This document shows positions 50,601-63,716 of a stretch of DNA of 64,000 nt, in pieces. The position numbers and the translations under genes were made by a program. This DNA is from Hypomesus transpacificus (lineage: Eukaryota > Chordata > Actinopteri > Osmeriformes > Osmeridae). Where the stretch lies: assembly GCF_021917145.1 (NCBI RefSeq), contig NC_061073.1, positions 12,065,980-12,129,979 of the forward strand. Direction: 5' to 3'. Under the pieces are notes generated by a model that was not told the DNA's origin, searched no databases, and saw nothing but the letters and a program-made list of their open reading frames with translations. The stretch's first letter is position 1. Every line of letters starts with the position of its first letter.

Positions 50601-53600
50601 GACTCAGACTGTGCAGCGAATCTTTTCAGTAATAGGATGAATGAATAAGAAAATCCTTTTTATTTAAAAGTAGACATCTATAGAAATCTCACTGGTGGGG
50701 TCACATGATGCCGTTTCCGACTGAAAAAGGACTTGTTGCTAAATGATTATCAGATGTAGCACTTGATGGAATATCGCTGTGAAATAAGCATAAGTAGCAC
50801 TTATGTTTTATGCATAAAACTGTAGCTGACAAAAAGATACGGAGGAAAAAAGCTGTGTGCACACTCACGTCATGCACGCACATGTGGGACCATTGGGATA
50901 ATTTCCTCATGGGTTATTGATTGAGCAAATACAATGCACACAACTCCTGGAGATCTCCGTCTGTGAAATTGAAAATGACACTTTGTATAAGCAATCAGTT
51001 TGTCTTTCATGCCTCGTCCTTCAAGCTGAAGTCAGTTGTGATTGCATTTTCCCTGCCGCGGAGACAGACTGGCACCTGCCAACCATCTACGGCAGGTTTT
51101 AATTGGGACTGGGTCTATTGATCAGGTCTATATCCTGCATTGTTCTGTTACGTGTAGATATGATCTGTGTACACTGCTGCTATGGCCACCGATTTTGTAT
51201 AAATGTAAAGAGACTATCTTTTCCTCTCCCAGCTCAGCTTATGATAGTTGATGCTCAGGGGCTGGAAGACCAAATCTTGCCTTCAGGTTTTTTTTGCTGG
51301 CCTTGCATTTGTATTGAATGCCCTTTAGCTTAGCTGTCCACAGTCTTAGACCTTTTTATAAACCCAGAATAATAAATATTACTCAAACTATTTTGGGGGG
51401 TGTTAAAGCAAGAAGTATGTTCCTCTTTATTTTAGTTTGACTTAGCCAAACTAAGAAAAATGTTAAGTAAGGGAAATATCCACCCTGTTTAAAAAAAATA
51501 TATATATATGTTATTTTAAGGATGTCTTCCCTTTGCTACAACAGTAGATGTAACCTCAGGGCAGACTTATTTTCATCCGATTTCTTCCACTGTGTCTGTC
51601 CTACCAAAGAGAGACATGGTTGGTGGACTGTCACAATGACAGCAGGAGCTTGAGAGAAGGAGAGCTGGAGACGTCGAGGCTGGCGGGGGACTCGCCCCCC
51701 TCGGTTTCCCTCGTCTCACCCCCTCCCCTCAGCGTCTTCTGCCTAATGCTGATAAAGAGTCGCACACTCACACACACACACACACACTTCTTTATCGGAG
51801 GTGTCGAGGGGGCAGACGCCACCCGTCCCCTTCCTCATTAAGGCTGATGCTCGGGGATGTTCTGGAATGTCGCGGCTCCATTGTCCCGCAGCTGTGTGTG
51901 TTCTCTACGTGTGTACAATGAGACTGCGAGGGCTTCACGCCACCCCAGTGCCGTCCGCAGCATAGCTCTGCAGCAAGAGGCACTCTGTCACTGCTGGGGA
52001 AAGCACAGCCTGTTTGCGTTGTGATTTTTAATTAGAAATGCACCCAAAGAAAATACATGTTTGGATCCCCCCCCCCCATGAATCCCAGCTACCACTGATC
52101 TCATCTTGCTGGTTACATTTCATACGACCCGAAGGCCAGCTCCAGATGAGGCTTCTGTTAATATTTCTATCTACCAGTCTGGTGACTACTGCTGCTGTAT
52201 CTTAGGTAATGAGTTATTTCACCATTTGATCTGGCATGTGTATATACCCAGAACAATGATATTTGTAACAAAAAAAGTGATGCTAATAATATCCATTTGA
52301 AAATCGTAGTTAGATCTGTATTATTATAACAACGTAGGAAACATGACGAAATGTGTCATCCGTTGATTGGCTGATTACACAGCAGCCTCTAGATTTGCAG
52401 GTATGGGGAGCGCTGAGGGGGGAGTCATGGTAGTCAAGTATCACAGGCCAAAGTTTGAAGGGCTTCTACACTGCCACGGTCAGCTGTTTGACCAGACTAT
52501 GTCAATGCCATTGACTAGATGTCCCTTCTCCCCATTGGCTTTTCAGCGAGTCTTTTGGCTCTTGCTCTCGCTTGGTTTGGCAACCTGACCGTGAACATCC
52601 AGACCCTCCTGTGTGAGAGCAGGACCGAGCGAAGCGGACATGACTGTTTGACACGCTCCAAGGAGGATCACACGTCGCTGCGGCGCGTCCCGGAACTCGG
52701 AGGCATCTCTCGTCTTCCGTCAGCTATTAGGAGGTTAAGACGGTTGGTGTGCCAAGACTTGCTCGTCAGGCTTTCCCGCTGCAGCCAGCTCAGACGGTCT
52801 CGCTCCAGAATCCCTTTGATCTCCCTCCGCGGCAGATCAGCAGTTAGCACATCTGGACTGAATATTCCCTTTGACGAAGGACGTGCTTGGGCTCGGTCCC
52901 AAGCATGCGAGATGGCCGTGTTCTTGTAGGTCTGGACAGCTGCTTTGATGCAGAGCGGTCAGACTGTAGGTGTTCAATTCTCTTGAATCACTTCCGATCT
53001 CTGTGTCTTCAAGGTTCCGACACTGTGACCCGCACAGGACAATGCCGCGAAAACACAATCAACCGCAATGGCCTGTTTTTCTAGCTGAATTCCTTGTGGA
53101 GTCTCATGCGTGCACCCAGACGTGGTGTGTTTGCATGTACACCATTGAGGCTCGAGAGCTTGATTGGCTGGTGTGTTATTCTGAGAGACGACATCCCTGG
53201 GCTTTCCTGCCCTAGCTGAGGGTATAACCAACTACTCGTCTGTCTGTACATGGATATCCTTTCTGGGTGAACTGGCAGGATTGCTTGCCTACTGTGAGGC
53301 AGCGTTTGACAAGCAATTTAGGGCCAAGCTCTTGTCCTTGAATGTTTTCATTGGTGTTTTCAAAAGCAGTTACTTTCGATTGACCTTGTTTGCCTGCATC
53401 TTCTCCTCTATGCTCTCTCACTAGACTTACTCACTAGTTATATTTGACATAAAATGTATTAATTTAGCGTTATGCGACATTCAAATGGCATTGTTCCCAG
53501 TCTTGTTCGCTTTACTTGTCGGCAGAAGTTGCTGGATCATGTAATGTGATTTAAATGGTTGCATATGTATATCAGCTCCATGGAGATCAAGCCAAAGAAC

Positions 53601-56600
53601 AATAGGATTTTTTTTTTTCTAAAGTATATAATTTCTTTTCTTTTCTTGCAAGCAGCTCTGACTGTTCCTACTTTCAGTATGGCCTGTTTTCACTGCAGAA
53701 ATTAGGCTCAATTTACGCTGAAACTGTTGTTTCGTGGTTTGGAAAAATTAAGCAGTTACCAAAAAGGGTGTGTAAAGCTACCTGATTCATCGACATCTGT
53801 CAGTTCTACAGAAAGTGATGCACTTCTCAGCCTGTGCTGGAGTGAGGCTTGTTAGCTAGTGTCTCCAACAGCTTTCTCTTCCCATCCTTATTTTCTACTT
53901 TCTATCCCTCTAACTCTTTGTTTGCATTCTTTTCCTCCCTTTCTGTCTTTCGACTCCCTCTCTCTCTCATTTCCCAGTCCCTTTTTTCTCTCGCCCGAGA
54001 AAACGAGAGACTGGTTTCTACAGGTGTGGTCATCTGTTGTGTGATCTTCATATCCCACCCAGCCCCACCCCCCCGCCCCTGTTGCCAACACCAAACTCTC
54101 CAGAGTGCTGTTATCTTCCGCCACTCAAGGTAATTGCAGTCCAGGGGTGAAGTGCTTCAGAAAGGGGCGAGATCTCAAACACACGCCTACCGGCCCCTCA
54201 CTAACCCTCCTCACTTTCAACCCACACTACTCAAGCAAAATGGACACGGCCCTCTTCTTTTTGAGGATACATGATGGGTGGGGACTCTTGAACATATAAC
54301 TCGTGTACAATTTCATACAGGCTGAAATGGATGGTGGGGGTTCATTTGTATTTATTGTATATATTGCTGATGAAAATGTTCAGCTCACGTAGGATTCGGA
54401 TAAATTCATTATATGATTTTGGATTTTCCGCTAGGAAGTTGTCGAGAGGAGCCAGACCAAGAAATCCAATGTATATAAATAAACCTGAAACTTCTAGTGG
54501 AATGGTGTTAAACATCATTCCTAAGTTACAGAATGTGTCACTTAGGAATGATGCAGTGATACAGATGATGGCTTTTCATCTCCCTTTGCTCACTCTAAAA
54601 ACACGTGCTCACGTTTTTTAACAAGTTACTAAGTAGTTTTGACAAATGGCTGACTGTTGTGACAGACAATCCATGAAAGTCCTGTCAGAATAGAGCTGGT
54701 CGTTTGCCGGAATGTAGCAGCAGTAATGAAAGGTGCGTTTTGATGATGAAAGATTATGAATAGGTCTAAATTGAATCGTTGTGCCCAGGCGCCCCTACTG
54801 ATTCTGTAATGTAATAAGGGACTTTACTCTGCCGCCGTGCTGGCGATCAATTGATTCAAATGGCCTCTGCAGACTGGCCCACCCCGTGCGCCCTGGGTGC
54901 TATTTTTACCCGTAGCTACTTGTATCACAGACGCAATCTCAGTCTCTCTCTCTCTCTCTGTCTCTCTCTCTCTGTCTCTCTCTGTCTCTGTGTGTGTGTC
55001 CTCTCTTTCCAATCTCCAGTCCTATCTCCCTTCCTACTCTCCTCTCCTGCTAATTTATGATTTTGTTTTTCAGTTTTCATTCTGTGCTTCTCTTGCTGAA
55101 TTATTGTTTGGATTTGCGTAAATGCCCATCAAAAGGTTTTTTATAAAAGGTACCTGAAGTAGTTCAAGTTTAAGTAGTCAAAATTAGCCATGAAATGTTG
55201 TTCTAGCGTGGGCTTGGTGTGGGTAATGCAGATCATTTTACTGGTATAACAGGGGGCTGTCGTAATGCACTCACCAGGATTTAGGATGCGTCAGTCTGTC
55301 TAGTCAGTCTAGCTATTATTGTTTTACAATTCCAGTGTTGTTATGAATAATAATAGCGTACATTAATTCATAAACTGTTATACCAGTGGAATGGAGAGCA
55401 TGCCTGGCAGAAGGGAGGCCAGGTTTGTCAAGAAGGTTTCTTGTCGGTGTACATTTTCAAACTATTTACAAAAATAATTCTGGCATAAGGCCATCCTCTT
55501 AAACCCTTTGCGTGAGAAAAGTACAAGAATAATTTTGAACCCATTTTTCACACACTTTCTACACCAATTTCCAACTGCTATTGTGCACATGTGACCCAGT
55601 TTGATGAATTGGACTTTGTGAGAGGCTTAATTAATGGTGTTGCAGTTTCGCCTCTCGTCTCTGTCTGCCTCAAGTGTCATTACTTTTCTACTCCTCTTCT
55701 TTCTCTGCCTCTTCCCTCCTCCCTCCTCTTCCCTCCCTCCATCGCCTGCTGTGGCTCAGAGGCCATGTTCTTCTGCTTCATTTCCCCTCATCCTTCAACG
55801 GTCGTGAAAAGGAGAAGCCCTCCCCACCTCCCAAAGATCTTTTCACCTGCCTTTCAATCTTCCCTCAGACACGACTTCCCCCTGCATCTCTTTTACTGTC
55901 CTCATTCCCCTTCATCTCCACGCCCCTACATCTTACTTTACATTGTATATACAAGTGTAATATCCTTTAAGCCTAGTGTTTTTTCCTCAGGATTTCAGAT
56001 TTAGCCATTTGTTTCACCCTCCTTTTGACACCTTCTTCCCCATCTCTTTTTCTCTCCTCTCCTCGCTTCACTTCAGTTTCCATGTCTCACTCTTCCTTCT
56101 CCCACTTACTCAACTAGCACTTTGAGGTGAGGAAACAAAAATACTAATAATTACACATATATATATTATTGTGTACACACACACACACACACACATATGT
56201 CCCTTTCACTCAAGGATGCTAGCAAAGGAAACTGTCAGCCCTGACTCAGGAGGACCATGTGCATGGACATGTCATAGTGAGAGTGAGTGACAGCAAATGG
56301 GAGAAACCGTGTTTGGCATTTGGCGGGTTATGTCGCTACACTTAAATCGTATTGCTTAGATATCATTCCTGCATACGTTACACAATGCTGAGGTGTTTTG
56401 GACCCTGAAGATTTGAGTGTGAAAGGGAGGGCAGAGTCAAACAATGGCAGGAAAGAGCTGGGGAAGTGTGGTCTGCATCATGCTGAACGTTCATACCCCT
56501 TGACTCATATATTTGCTCTCTGTATTAAACGAGTCGTTTTCGATGTAGGTCCTTTTTCAATATTTCTCTGCGATGCTAGCGTTGCAGTTTTGTCTCTTTT

Positions 56601-59600
56601 GAATTCATTTTGTGATTGGGAGTTTGTGTGATGTAAAATGGAGCTTCTTTAAAGGCCGTGCTGTAGTTAGGCACAACATAGGATGATCTCAGAAAACAAA
56701 AGCTGAAGATGTATTCCATTCAGTCAAATAAGTCTTCAATTTAATCACAATACCTGTCATGCTTGTCAAGCATGTAGTTGAGGAAAATAACAATGATAAA
56801 GTACTCTCTGAAAGTGAACTGTACCATAGATTTAAAATATAACTAACCCCTTCTTTGTTGGCCTCAACCCTAGACAGTAAAATCTGAAATCCTTTCATCA
56901 CTAAATCATATTTTGCCCACGAATAGCAGTTAACAAAGTTGGTGAAGTCAGAAGGAAAACGGCAACAAAGGAAGCACGCTTAACCAAGTCAGAAAGCCGT
57001 GGCGGACGTATCGAGCGTATCACACTGGAGTCATTCTGCCCTTGAGGCTTTTTGACAAAGCTCCTCCACATGTGAATGGCAGGCAGACACTAGGCCTTCA
57101 CACCACTAGCATACGTGCACGTGTCTACACACACGCGCGCACACGCACACAGACACAGGTCTCTGGTGTTCAGTTAACATAATAGTAAGCATTCTATGTA
57201 CATTTAAATGGAAAATCCCAAGCCATCACAGCTTGGTTGTGCACGTTGTGGGACTTGACTGCAGGCTATGTGGTGTATCCTGTTCTGTAACGGTAGCTAC
57301 TAGCTGCACTGCTATAGGGGTACGCTGCCCTGCTAGTAAACGTAGTGGGGTACATGCTGCCCTGCTAGTAAACATAGTGGGGTATATGCTGCCGTGCTAG
57401 TAAACATAGTGGCGTATATGCTGCCCTGCTAGTAAACGTAGTGGCGTATATGCTGCCCTGCTAGTAAACGTAGTGGCGTATATGCTGCCCTGCTAGTAAA
57501 CATAGTGGGATATATGCTGCCCTGCTAGTAAACGTAGTGGGGTATATGCTGCCCTGCTAGTAAACACACACATGGAGACCATAACAACCATAACTACTTA
57601 GAGCAAGTGAGCAACATACACAATCTTCTCTCATAACACCTGTCATTGGTAGTCACTGTGAACAGGATCAATATTTACAGGAATCTTAAGTTCTTTCTCT
57701 TTCAATTCTAAGTGGACAAAGATGTTTCAATCATAGATTCCATGGTTTACACTTCAAAGTCCTTTAACTCCCATCCATTCTACATGAAGTATCGTATTGA
57801 AGTATATAGTACTCTCTTCCCTTCAGTTTGCCTAAAGTCCTCTCCACTGAGTGGCATGGTCTGTTTGTAAAGTAAGCAGAAACGCATATTTGACTAAAGG
57901 GTGTGTTGTTGTAAACTCGTGTCTCAGCATTGTGATGTCATCACATATCGTGGTCATGGCAGTTCAGGTTACAGTAAGGTTGACTTCCAAGTGTGACTGG
58001 TTGTGTATAGTTGCAGTTAAAGGGACATTTCGCTGTTGTTGACGTCACTAAATTGTTCTTGAACAGGGATTATATTGTCTGATGGCTCCAGAGCAAATGC
58101 TGTGGGGTGTTTGCTTGATGTTTATAAGTGTGTGGGTGTGTAAATAGTGCTAGCTAGCCCTGCTTTAACGCTCACCCAAACTAGTGACTACAGCTGATGT
58201 ATTCTCTATGGAGGCTACGCTGTATGTGTACGTGAGTGAGTGAGTGTGCGTGCCCTTGTGTGTACATATGTTTATGCATGTGTGTATGCGTGCAAGTTTA
58301 CGTGTACGTGAGTGAGCAGGCTTGCCGGCGTGTGTGTCTGAGTGAGTGTGATGGCTCCCATATTGAGGACAGATGCGTCACTCCTGAGAGACAGCGCTCC
58401 AATCCAAAGAAGCTGACACACGCCATGCGGTGGAACGGATGTTGCCATGACGATCCAGGGAGATGTCATACTCTCAGTTGTGGCGCAGTGAACACACCTT
58501 GGCAGCCCCAAGGGGGGGGGGGGGGGGGGGGGGGGATGTCAAGGTGCGTGTCTCCCCCCTGAAATCATTTAAGGGCGTTTTGTGTGGACTAGTGTAGTGC
58601 TTGTTGGTGGCCAACCAACCTCGTTTGCTGTAAGATCCACGGCTGACGTTTAGTGGAGCTGAACATTGCAGCGAACCTGTTTATGCGTCTCGAACCGCTC
58701 ATCCAAACAACTTCACACCGACAACGCACGGGTCCTGAGCGATGCAACTGCTGAACCCTACAGTACCCTGTCCTCGAGATCGAGTCTCTCACACACTCAC
58801 ACACACTCCTACAGGTGTTCCCCCCCCCCCCCTCCCGGCTCATAGGTCTGTGTCCTGGAAGTTCTCCTCTCCGTCAACCAGTTACAGGAACTCTCTCAGA
58901 TGACACACACACACAATTACTCAATAAGAAAGTCCTGGCGCCCCGTTAGGTCCTCCCACCCGGAGCTTGCGTGGCCATGCTGTGCAGTGGGAGAGAAGCT
59001 TAATGAAGAGGAAGAGAGGGGGGAGGGGGACCAGAAGGATGAAGGCCACAGTGCAAAGCAGCAGCTGGCAGGCCATAACACCCCGCCTACTTATCACATT
59101 CTCAGATGTGCTGATGATCCAGTCATGCAGCAGGATGCACACATGCACATGCGCGCAGGGGTGCATGCCCTCACCCACACACACACACACAGACTCACAA
59201 GCAAGCACACACGTTAAACTTGTACTGTAGGCCGTTTGGCACTTTTTTTACGCAACACAAACAAGCATGCACAAACGCACACACTTCCAAATGGGCATCG
59301 ACACATTTTATGGACACCGTTAAATAGACGTGCGTGCGTGCGTGTGTGTGTGTAAGAATGTGTCAGCCCGTCAACAGAATATGTTTAACGTGTGTGCACT
59401 TGGCGTTTGTCAACAGTGATTGCGGGAAAGGTCATGTTGTACCAGGCCAGGAACCTTGACTTCCTGTCTGTCTGCACTAGAAATCATTTTTTACAACAGT
59501 CTGTTGTTGTACTGTGAGTGCAGTTGAGAGTAGAAGTTTCTGACTAACTCAGGCATAACAGACAATATGCGTTGGCTTCAGTTAGCATAAGCCACCTTGC

Positions 59601-62600
59601 TAGTGAAGAGTTCAGTTTGGAGGATGGAGCCAATCTCCTCAACCACCTCACAACGCACCTGAATCAAACATGCGCATATATATGTATATATATATACACA
59701 CACACAATATACCGTGTGTGTATATGTATTTATGCTAAAACTGCATGCAGTTCTGTGCACAAATGGACACAAATAGTTTTAGACTGCATCCCAAACCAGC
59801 CACATGCCGCACTGGGTCATCTGCTACCAAATGTCTTGGCCATGATTAAATGGCCTGGTTAATGAATACAATGTAAATGTAACTTGGTAGTATAGAATGC
59901 TTTGTGAAGAGGATTTGTGGCATGTAGAATTAGCTTGCTTGCTGTTGTACCTGTCAGAAGTCTCTTTGGATGAAGGCGTCTCCCTAAATGACAAAAATGT
60001 AAATGTGTCAACAGGCAATTTGCTTCCTCGATTTACTCAAAATGTTGCCCTGTTCTACGACCTACGCTTGGATCTAACGTGTTCCTGAAAGTCAGTTGCG
60101 ATCCTGAGTGTTCCCAGCGTCTGCAGTCGTCAGTGGTGTGAGTTAATGACTGACATTAAGGTGTCACACCGTGATGTCTCTGTACCTTGTAGCTGCCATA
60201 GCTACAGCACAAGTGCTGTGACACTGGCCATCTGCAGACACGCCTATAAATAATCCCATGTCAGGGATAACAAGAGGAGAATCGATGGAGCTGGCTGGTT
60301 GGCCAGACATGGTTCTGACAGGTGGTCTGACAAGCATGGAAAAGCCTCTCGATGTACAACAAGTGTTACCCAAGTGTCTTATTTCCCAGGTAGGCACTGG
60401 GAAGATGACCGTGGGTGTGTGTCTGGGTGGGTGTGTGTCTGGGTGGGTCTTTTTGTCTCTCGCACAAACGCCTGTCATTTCTGGCCTTTGAGCATGGAGA
60501 GTGAAATTGTTCTAGTGTGAAACACAACACACGAACACACCCATCTGACTCTGTATTGATCCACTGTATCGTCATGGATTGAAGGGAATGCTGGTATCCA
60601 AACTGGCTCTTAATTGTCCTGAAGAACCCGTCACAGCCTCTGAGGACATAACTGGAATTGGAGCCAGTCAACGTGCACACAGCATGCGGAACACTCACTC
60701 ACTCGACCTTTCCTTAACTAATGTGAAACCCTTCACCTAGTTCCTCCTGCTCTCCCACATACAGACCCTCCACCTAGTTTTGCTGGTCCTCGTCGGTTGA
60801 GGCCTTCCAGGGTGATCCATCATCACAAGTCCCCGATGACCAGTCTGCTCCACCCTGACGTGAGCTGACTTTGGCAAAAGATGGAGAGGCCTGTTGTGGA
60901 AGCTAGCAGCCTCACTCTCAGCTCTATTTATGCGACTCTAATGTTTGGGTCCTGATACATTTTCATGAGAGCCAGTGAGTGAATGCCAATGAGCCCACAT
61001 GGCTGATGGCCTTAGCCAATCAATGCTCTTGATCGATGAGATGACTGTTTAGAATGCAGATAATGGCATCTTCAAGGGGGTAATTACACGGTGGCACTTG
61101 TGGATGTTGTGTAGAGCCCTACAACATCACGGTAAACAAACAGGTGGTCTACCTGTGCCCTTATTGTGATTCAGGACACGTACTCTTGCTCGTGATGAAA
61201 AGGTTCCATGCTATGATACTAAGATGTATCAAGTAAGAAAGTCTTGGGTTTTAAACCCCTAAGCAGCCTGAGTTTTCGAAACGTAAAAAATAAATAATAA
61301 AGCTAGAAATGAATGAAAATCCCCCGACATTCTACCACAAGCACATTGTAATATGCTTCACAGTAATAGACACAATAGCTTTTAACAGTTTTTTGAAGTT
61401 TCACGATTGCTCACAGTTTCTTGCTATTATGATTGTAAACATTTCCACTTTTTATGAGATTAGAAGAGCCTGGCTTTGTTCATTGTTGGACAAAGCACTC
61501 CACATAAAATTCGTTCCTGATGATAAGTGATGTCCGTGTTATGTCAGTAGACTGCAGTAAAAGTATGCAGTGTACCTGGCAGTGCTACAGTCAATGGCAG
61601 AGAAAATATTTTTCATTTGTCCAGTAGGGACTCCTACCTTCATACATATGCAAACAAGATGAAAAGGCTTTTGGGCTTTCTGTCTTTCGAAAACTCAAAC
61701 TGCAGGGGGGAAGCAGCGACCTATGTTTTCAGCGGTAGCTCCAGCTCGAGAAATGCGAATTATTTAATAGTCAATGGACTGAAATGACAAGCTTTGGTGA
61801 CATTTAGGGAAAAGCTGCGTTGAAAATTCTGTTCGGAATGTGCTTTCTTTGGACAAATATGGTTCTCTTTACTTAGCACCGTGCTGATTTTGAAGTATCT
61901 GTATATGTTTTGTAATTGAATCTTGTCTAATTGGTTGTCAGGCAACCCCATGTTGCCTGAATAACATTCTGACGGACTGAACCCAATTATTGTATTCTAT
62001 TCAGCTGCACTTACAGCACTTAAGGCCTTTGTGAAGTATTTTAGCACAGGGTATTCACTACAGCTCTGTAATGAGCCCTGAGGAAAGTCAAGGATGACTG
62101 TATAGATGGGACAAAAAAAATATATGCTCCAAAGTTAATGGGAGTTATTTTTCCAAAATGGGTTCTCTTCACTGTATCCCTTTGTAATACAGGAAAGGTT
62201 GGCACAACCACATGCTTCCAGTAGATTCATTTACTATCACAAGTTGAATTTCCTCAGCACTGAACTGCACATTTGGTTTTATTTTCACAGCTTTATAGGG
62301 TTTTTACATACCATTTCATGCTGGCCTATGACATTGTCTGTACATTATCAGTGAGTTTAATATAGTTATATGTAATAACATTTTCAATTGTCTTTAACAT
62401 ATCTTAAACTGTGATTTTAAATGTTAATACGACACCCATACCTAGGCATAATTTAACTTGTCCAAAAGACACCAACTTCTTACAGTACTTTTGCCTGTTC
62501 GTTTTCAATACTTTGTTGTTCACCTTGCCTTTTACTTTTAGTGTTTTGAACCGTACAGTGAAGCTATCTATTGTGTACAGTGAGGCCCAATCTGTTCCTT

Positions 62601-62962
62601 AATTGTGCCAGCACCTGCTGTTCATCCATGTTTAAATCAAATAAGAAGTGTTGTGATCGTGATGAAAATAGTATCACCTGCCTACACTGTAATCACAGGT
62701 GTGACTGTCCACAGGTTTTATGTTTGTGGTTCATTTGAATCTCACAGTGCATCCCTCTCTTTTCTCTTCTGACGTCCTTCCACACCACTTTCTTTTCAAT
62801 CTGCCATTCATACCCTTTCGCTCTTCTCCATAATTGTATTTCACCCCCTTTTTTTTGCCTCTCACACCATCGTCCCGTCTCCTCTCCCTCACCTCGTCCG
62901 TCACTTCCCCATATCTCTCCTGGCATCACAATCTCTTTTATCCTCTCCATTGTCTCAACTAC

Positions 62963-63004
<42 letters not shown>

Positions 63005-63214
63005 AACTGTCCTCATCCCTGTCATCCCCCTCCTCTTCTCCCGTTTTCTCCTTCTTCCCACTCATTGTTCACTCCTTTCTCTCCTTCTCTTCCCCCCCAG
63101 TTAAATAAGCAGCAGCTGCAGGCGGTGAAGGAGCGTTTCCAGTCCTTCCTCAATGGCGACACCCAGATCGTGGCGGACGAGGCTTTCTGCAACGCAGTGC
63201 GAAGCTACCACGAG
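44609..63214 (+). CDS. cadps2: Calcium-dependent secretion activator 2 (CAPS2), exons 1 and 2; gene continues past window
   Basis: CAPS proteins prime dense-core vesicles for calcium-triggered exocytosis in neurons and endocrine cells. Exon 1: 44609-44914 (102 codons, start [17 protein letters not shown] as in known CAPS proteins; acidic and lysine-rich linker; helix [17 protein letters not shown]; then [20 protein letters not shown] and TDMARRQQK). Exon 2: 63101-63214 (38 codons: [20 protein letters not shown], then [18 protein letters not shown]), phase 0 on both sides. These cover only the N-terminus of a protein of about 1,300 residues; C2, PH and MUN domains must lie beyond 64000. CADPS2 over CADPS1 rests on synteny with SLC13A1. 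Intron 1 is 18.2 kb. An in-frame ATG at 44474 could add 45 residues, but the annotated start matches the family. Confidence 0.95.
46478..46680. mobile_element. Non-autonomous TIR element (hAT-like fish MITE)
   Basis: Left end: CAGCGTTTCTTAACCCTGTC then CTCAGGGAACCCCTGTCCTG and CATGTTTTGG. Right end, inverted: TTAAACATGCAGGACAAGGG then TTCCCTGAGGACAAG. The interior has the ATTTGAATCAGGTGTGTTGG motif common to this type. The outermost right end appears decayed. No coding capacity. Confidence 0.75.
49442..49800 (+). mobile_element. 3' fragment of a CR1/L2/Rex1-type LINE
   Basis: One frame gives [19 protein letters not shown], then [15 protein letters not shown]. This matches the usual C-terminal end of non-LTR retrotransposon ORF2 (RAFSVAAPKLWNSLP...LASFKSLLKTHLF pattern). 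The rest of the reverse transcriptase is missing and the upstream frame is low in similarity, so it is a 5'-truncated dead copy. The clade cannot be settled by eye. Confidence 0.7.
57313..57565 (+). repeat. Minisatellite, about 8 copies of a 31-34 bp unit
   Basis: Tandem units with core GCTGCCCTGCTAGTAAAC followed by GTAGTGGGGTATAT variants. Core starts are spaced 31-34 bases. Copies differ at a few positions (CGTAG/CATAG, GGGGT/GGCGT/GGGAT), so the array is diverged but clear. It lies in cadps2 intron 1 with no other feature near. Confidence 0.95.
58512..58535 (+). repeat. Poly-G run (24)
   Basis: Twenty-four G bases in cadps2 intron 1, in a region otherwise rich in GT and CA repeats. Confidence 0.97.
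62968..63002 (+). repeat. (CT)n microsatellite upstream of cadps2 exon 2
   Basis: Perfect CT repeat inside a long pyrimidine-rich stretch (about 62755-63097) that runs up to the exon 2 acceptor. Confidence 0.95.
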
Positions 63215-63676
63215 GTAAGACCCTGGGTTTCACCCTTATCCTTCTTGTACCAGTTCAACCCCCCCCCCCCCAAATTAAAAAAATAAAAGACAGCTGAACC
63301 CCCCCACAGACAACAATCCTCCCTCAATCCTTAAAATAACATTGCAACCTTCCCTTTCCACCAACAATCCTGAGTTATCTCTTCCGAAAACATTTGGACT
63401 TACAACAGACACTCCCCCCCCCCCCCCCCCCCCCCAAAACCAACCACCTTTCAGCAGGATAGACAGTAATGCAACTGTCCCTCATTATAATATCCCCTCC
63501 CGTGGCCATACTGCAGCCTGCCTCCAGCTGCCTGGTTTCCATCGAAACATGAACCGTCATCCTGCTAATTAACAACAGATGACAGAGGCAGGCTAAAGTG
63601 ATTGATTCATAGCGCGCTCTGTGGATGCTCTGTACGATAGCTATCGGTTCACGTGGCAAAGTGCTAAAACCAGTCT

Positions 63677-63716
<40 letters not shown>

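Larger units (their letters stand above)
44915..63100 (+). other. cadps2: cadps2 intron 1 (18.2 kb)
   Basis: Single intron between donor CAGAAG/GTAAGT and acceptor CCCCCCCAG/TTAAAT. No other gene was recognised inside. It contains a TIR element (46478-46680), a LINE 3' fragment (49442-49800), a 32-bp minisatellite (57313-57565), a GC-richer stretch (about 52500-53220), poly-G (58512-58535) and several CT, CA and GT microsatellites. Regulatory elements may exist but cannot be identified by eye. Confidence 0.85.

Noticed and set aside
52519-52929. 136-codon open frame as a gene
   Set aside because: No domain recognised and competing frames of similar length on both strands; kept only as a region of interest.
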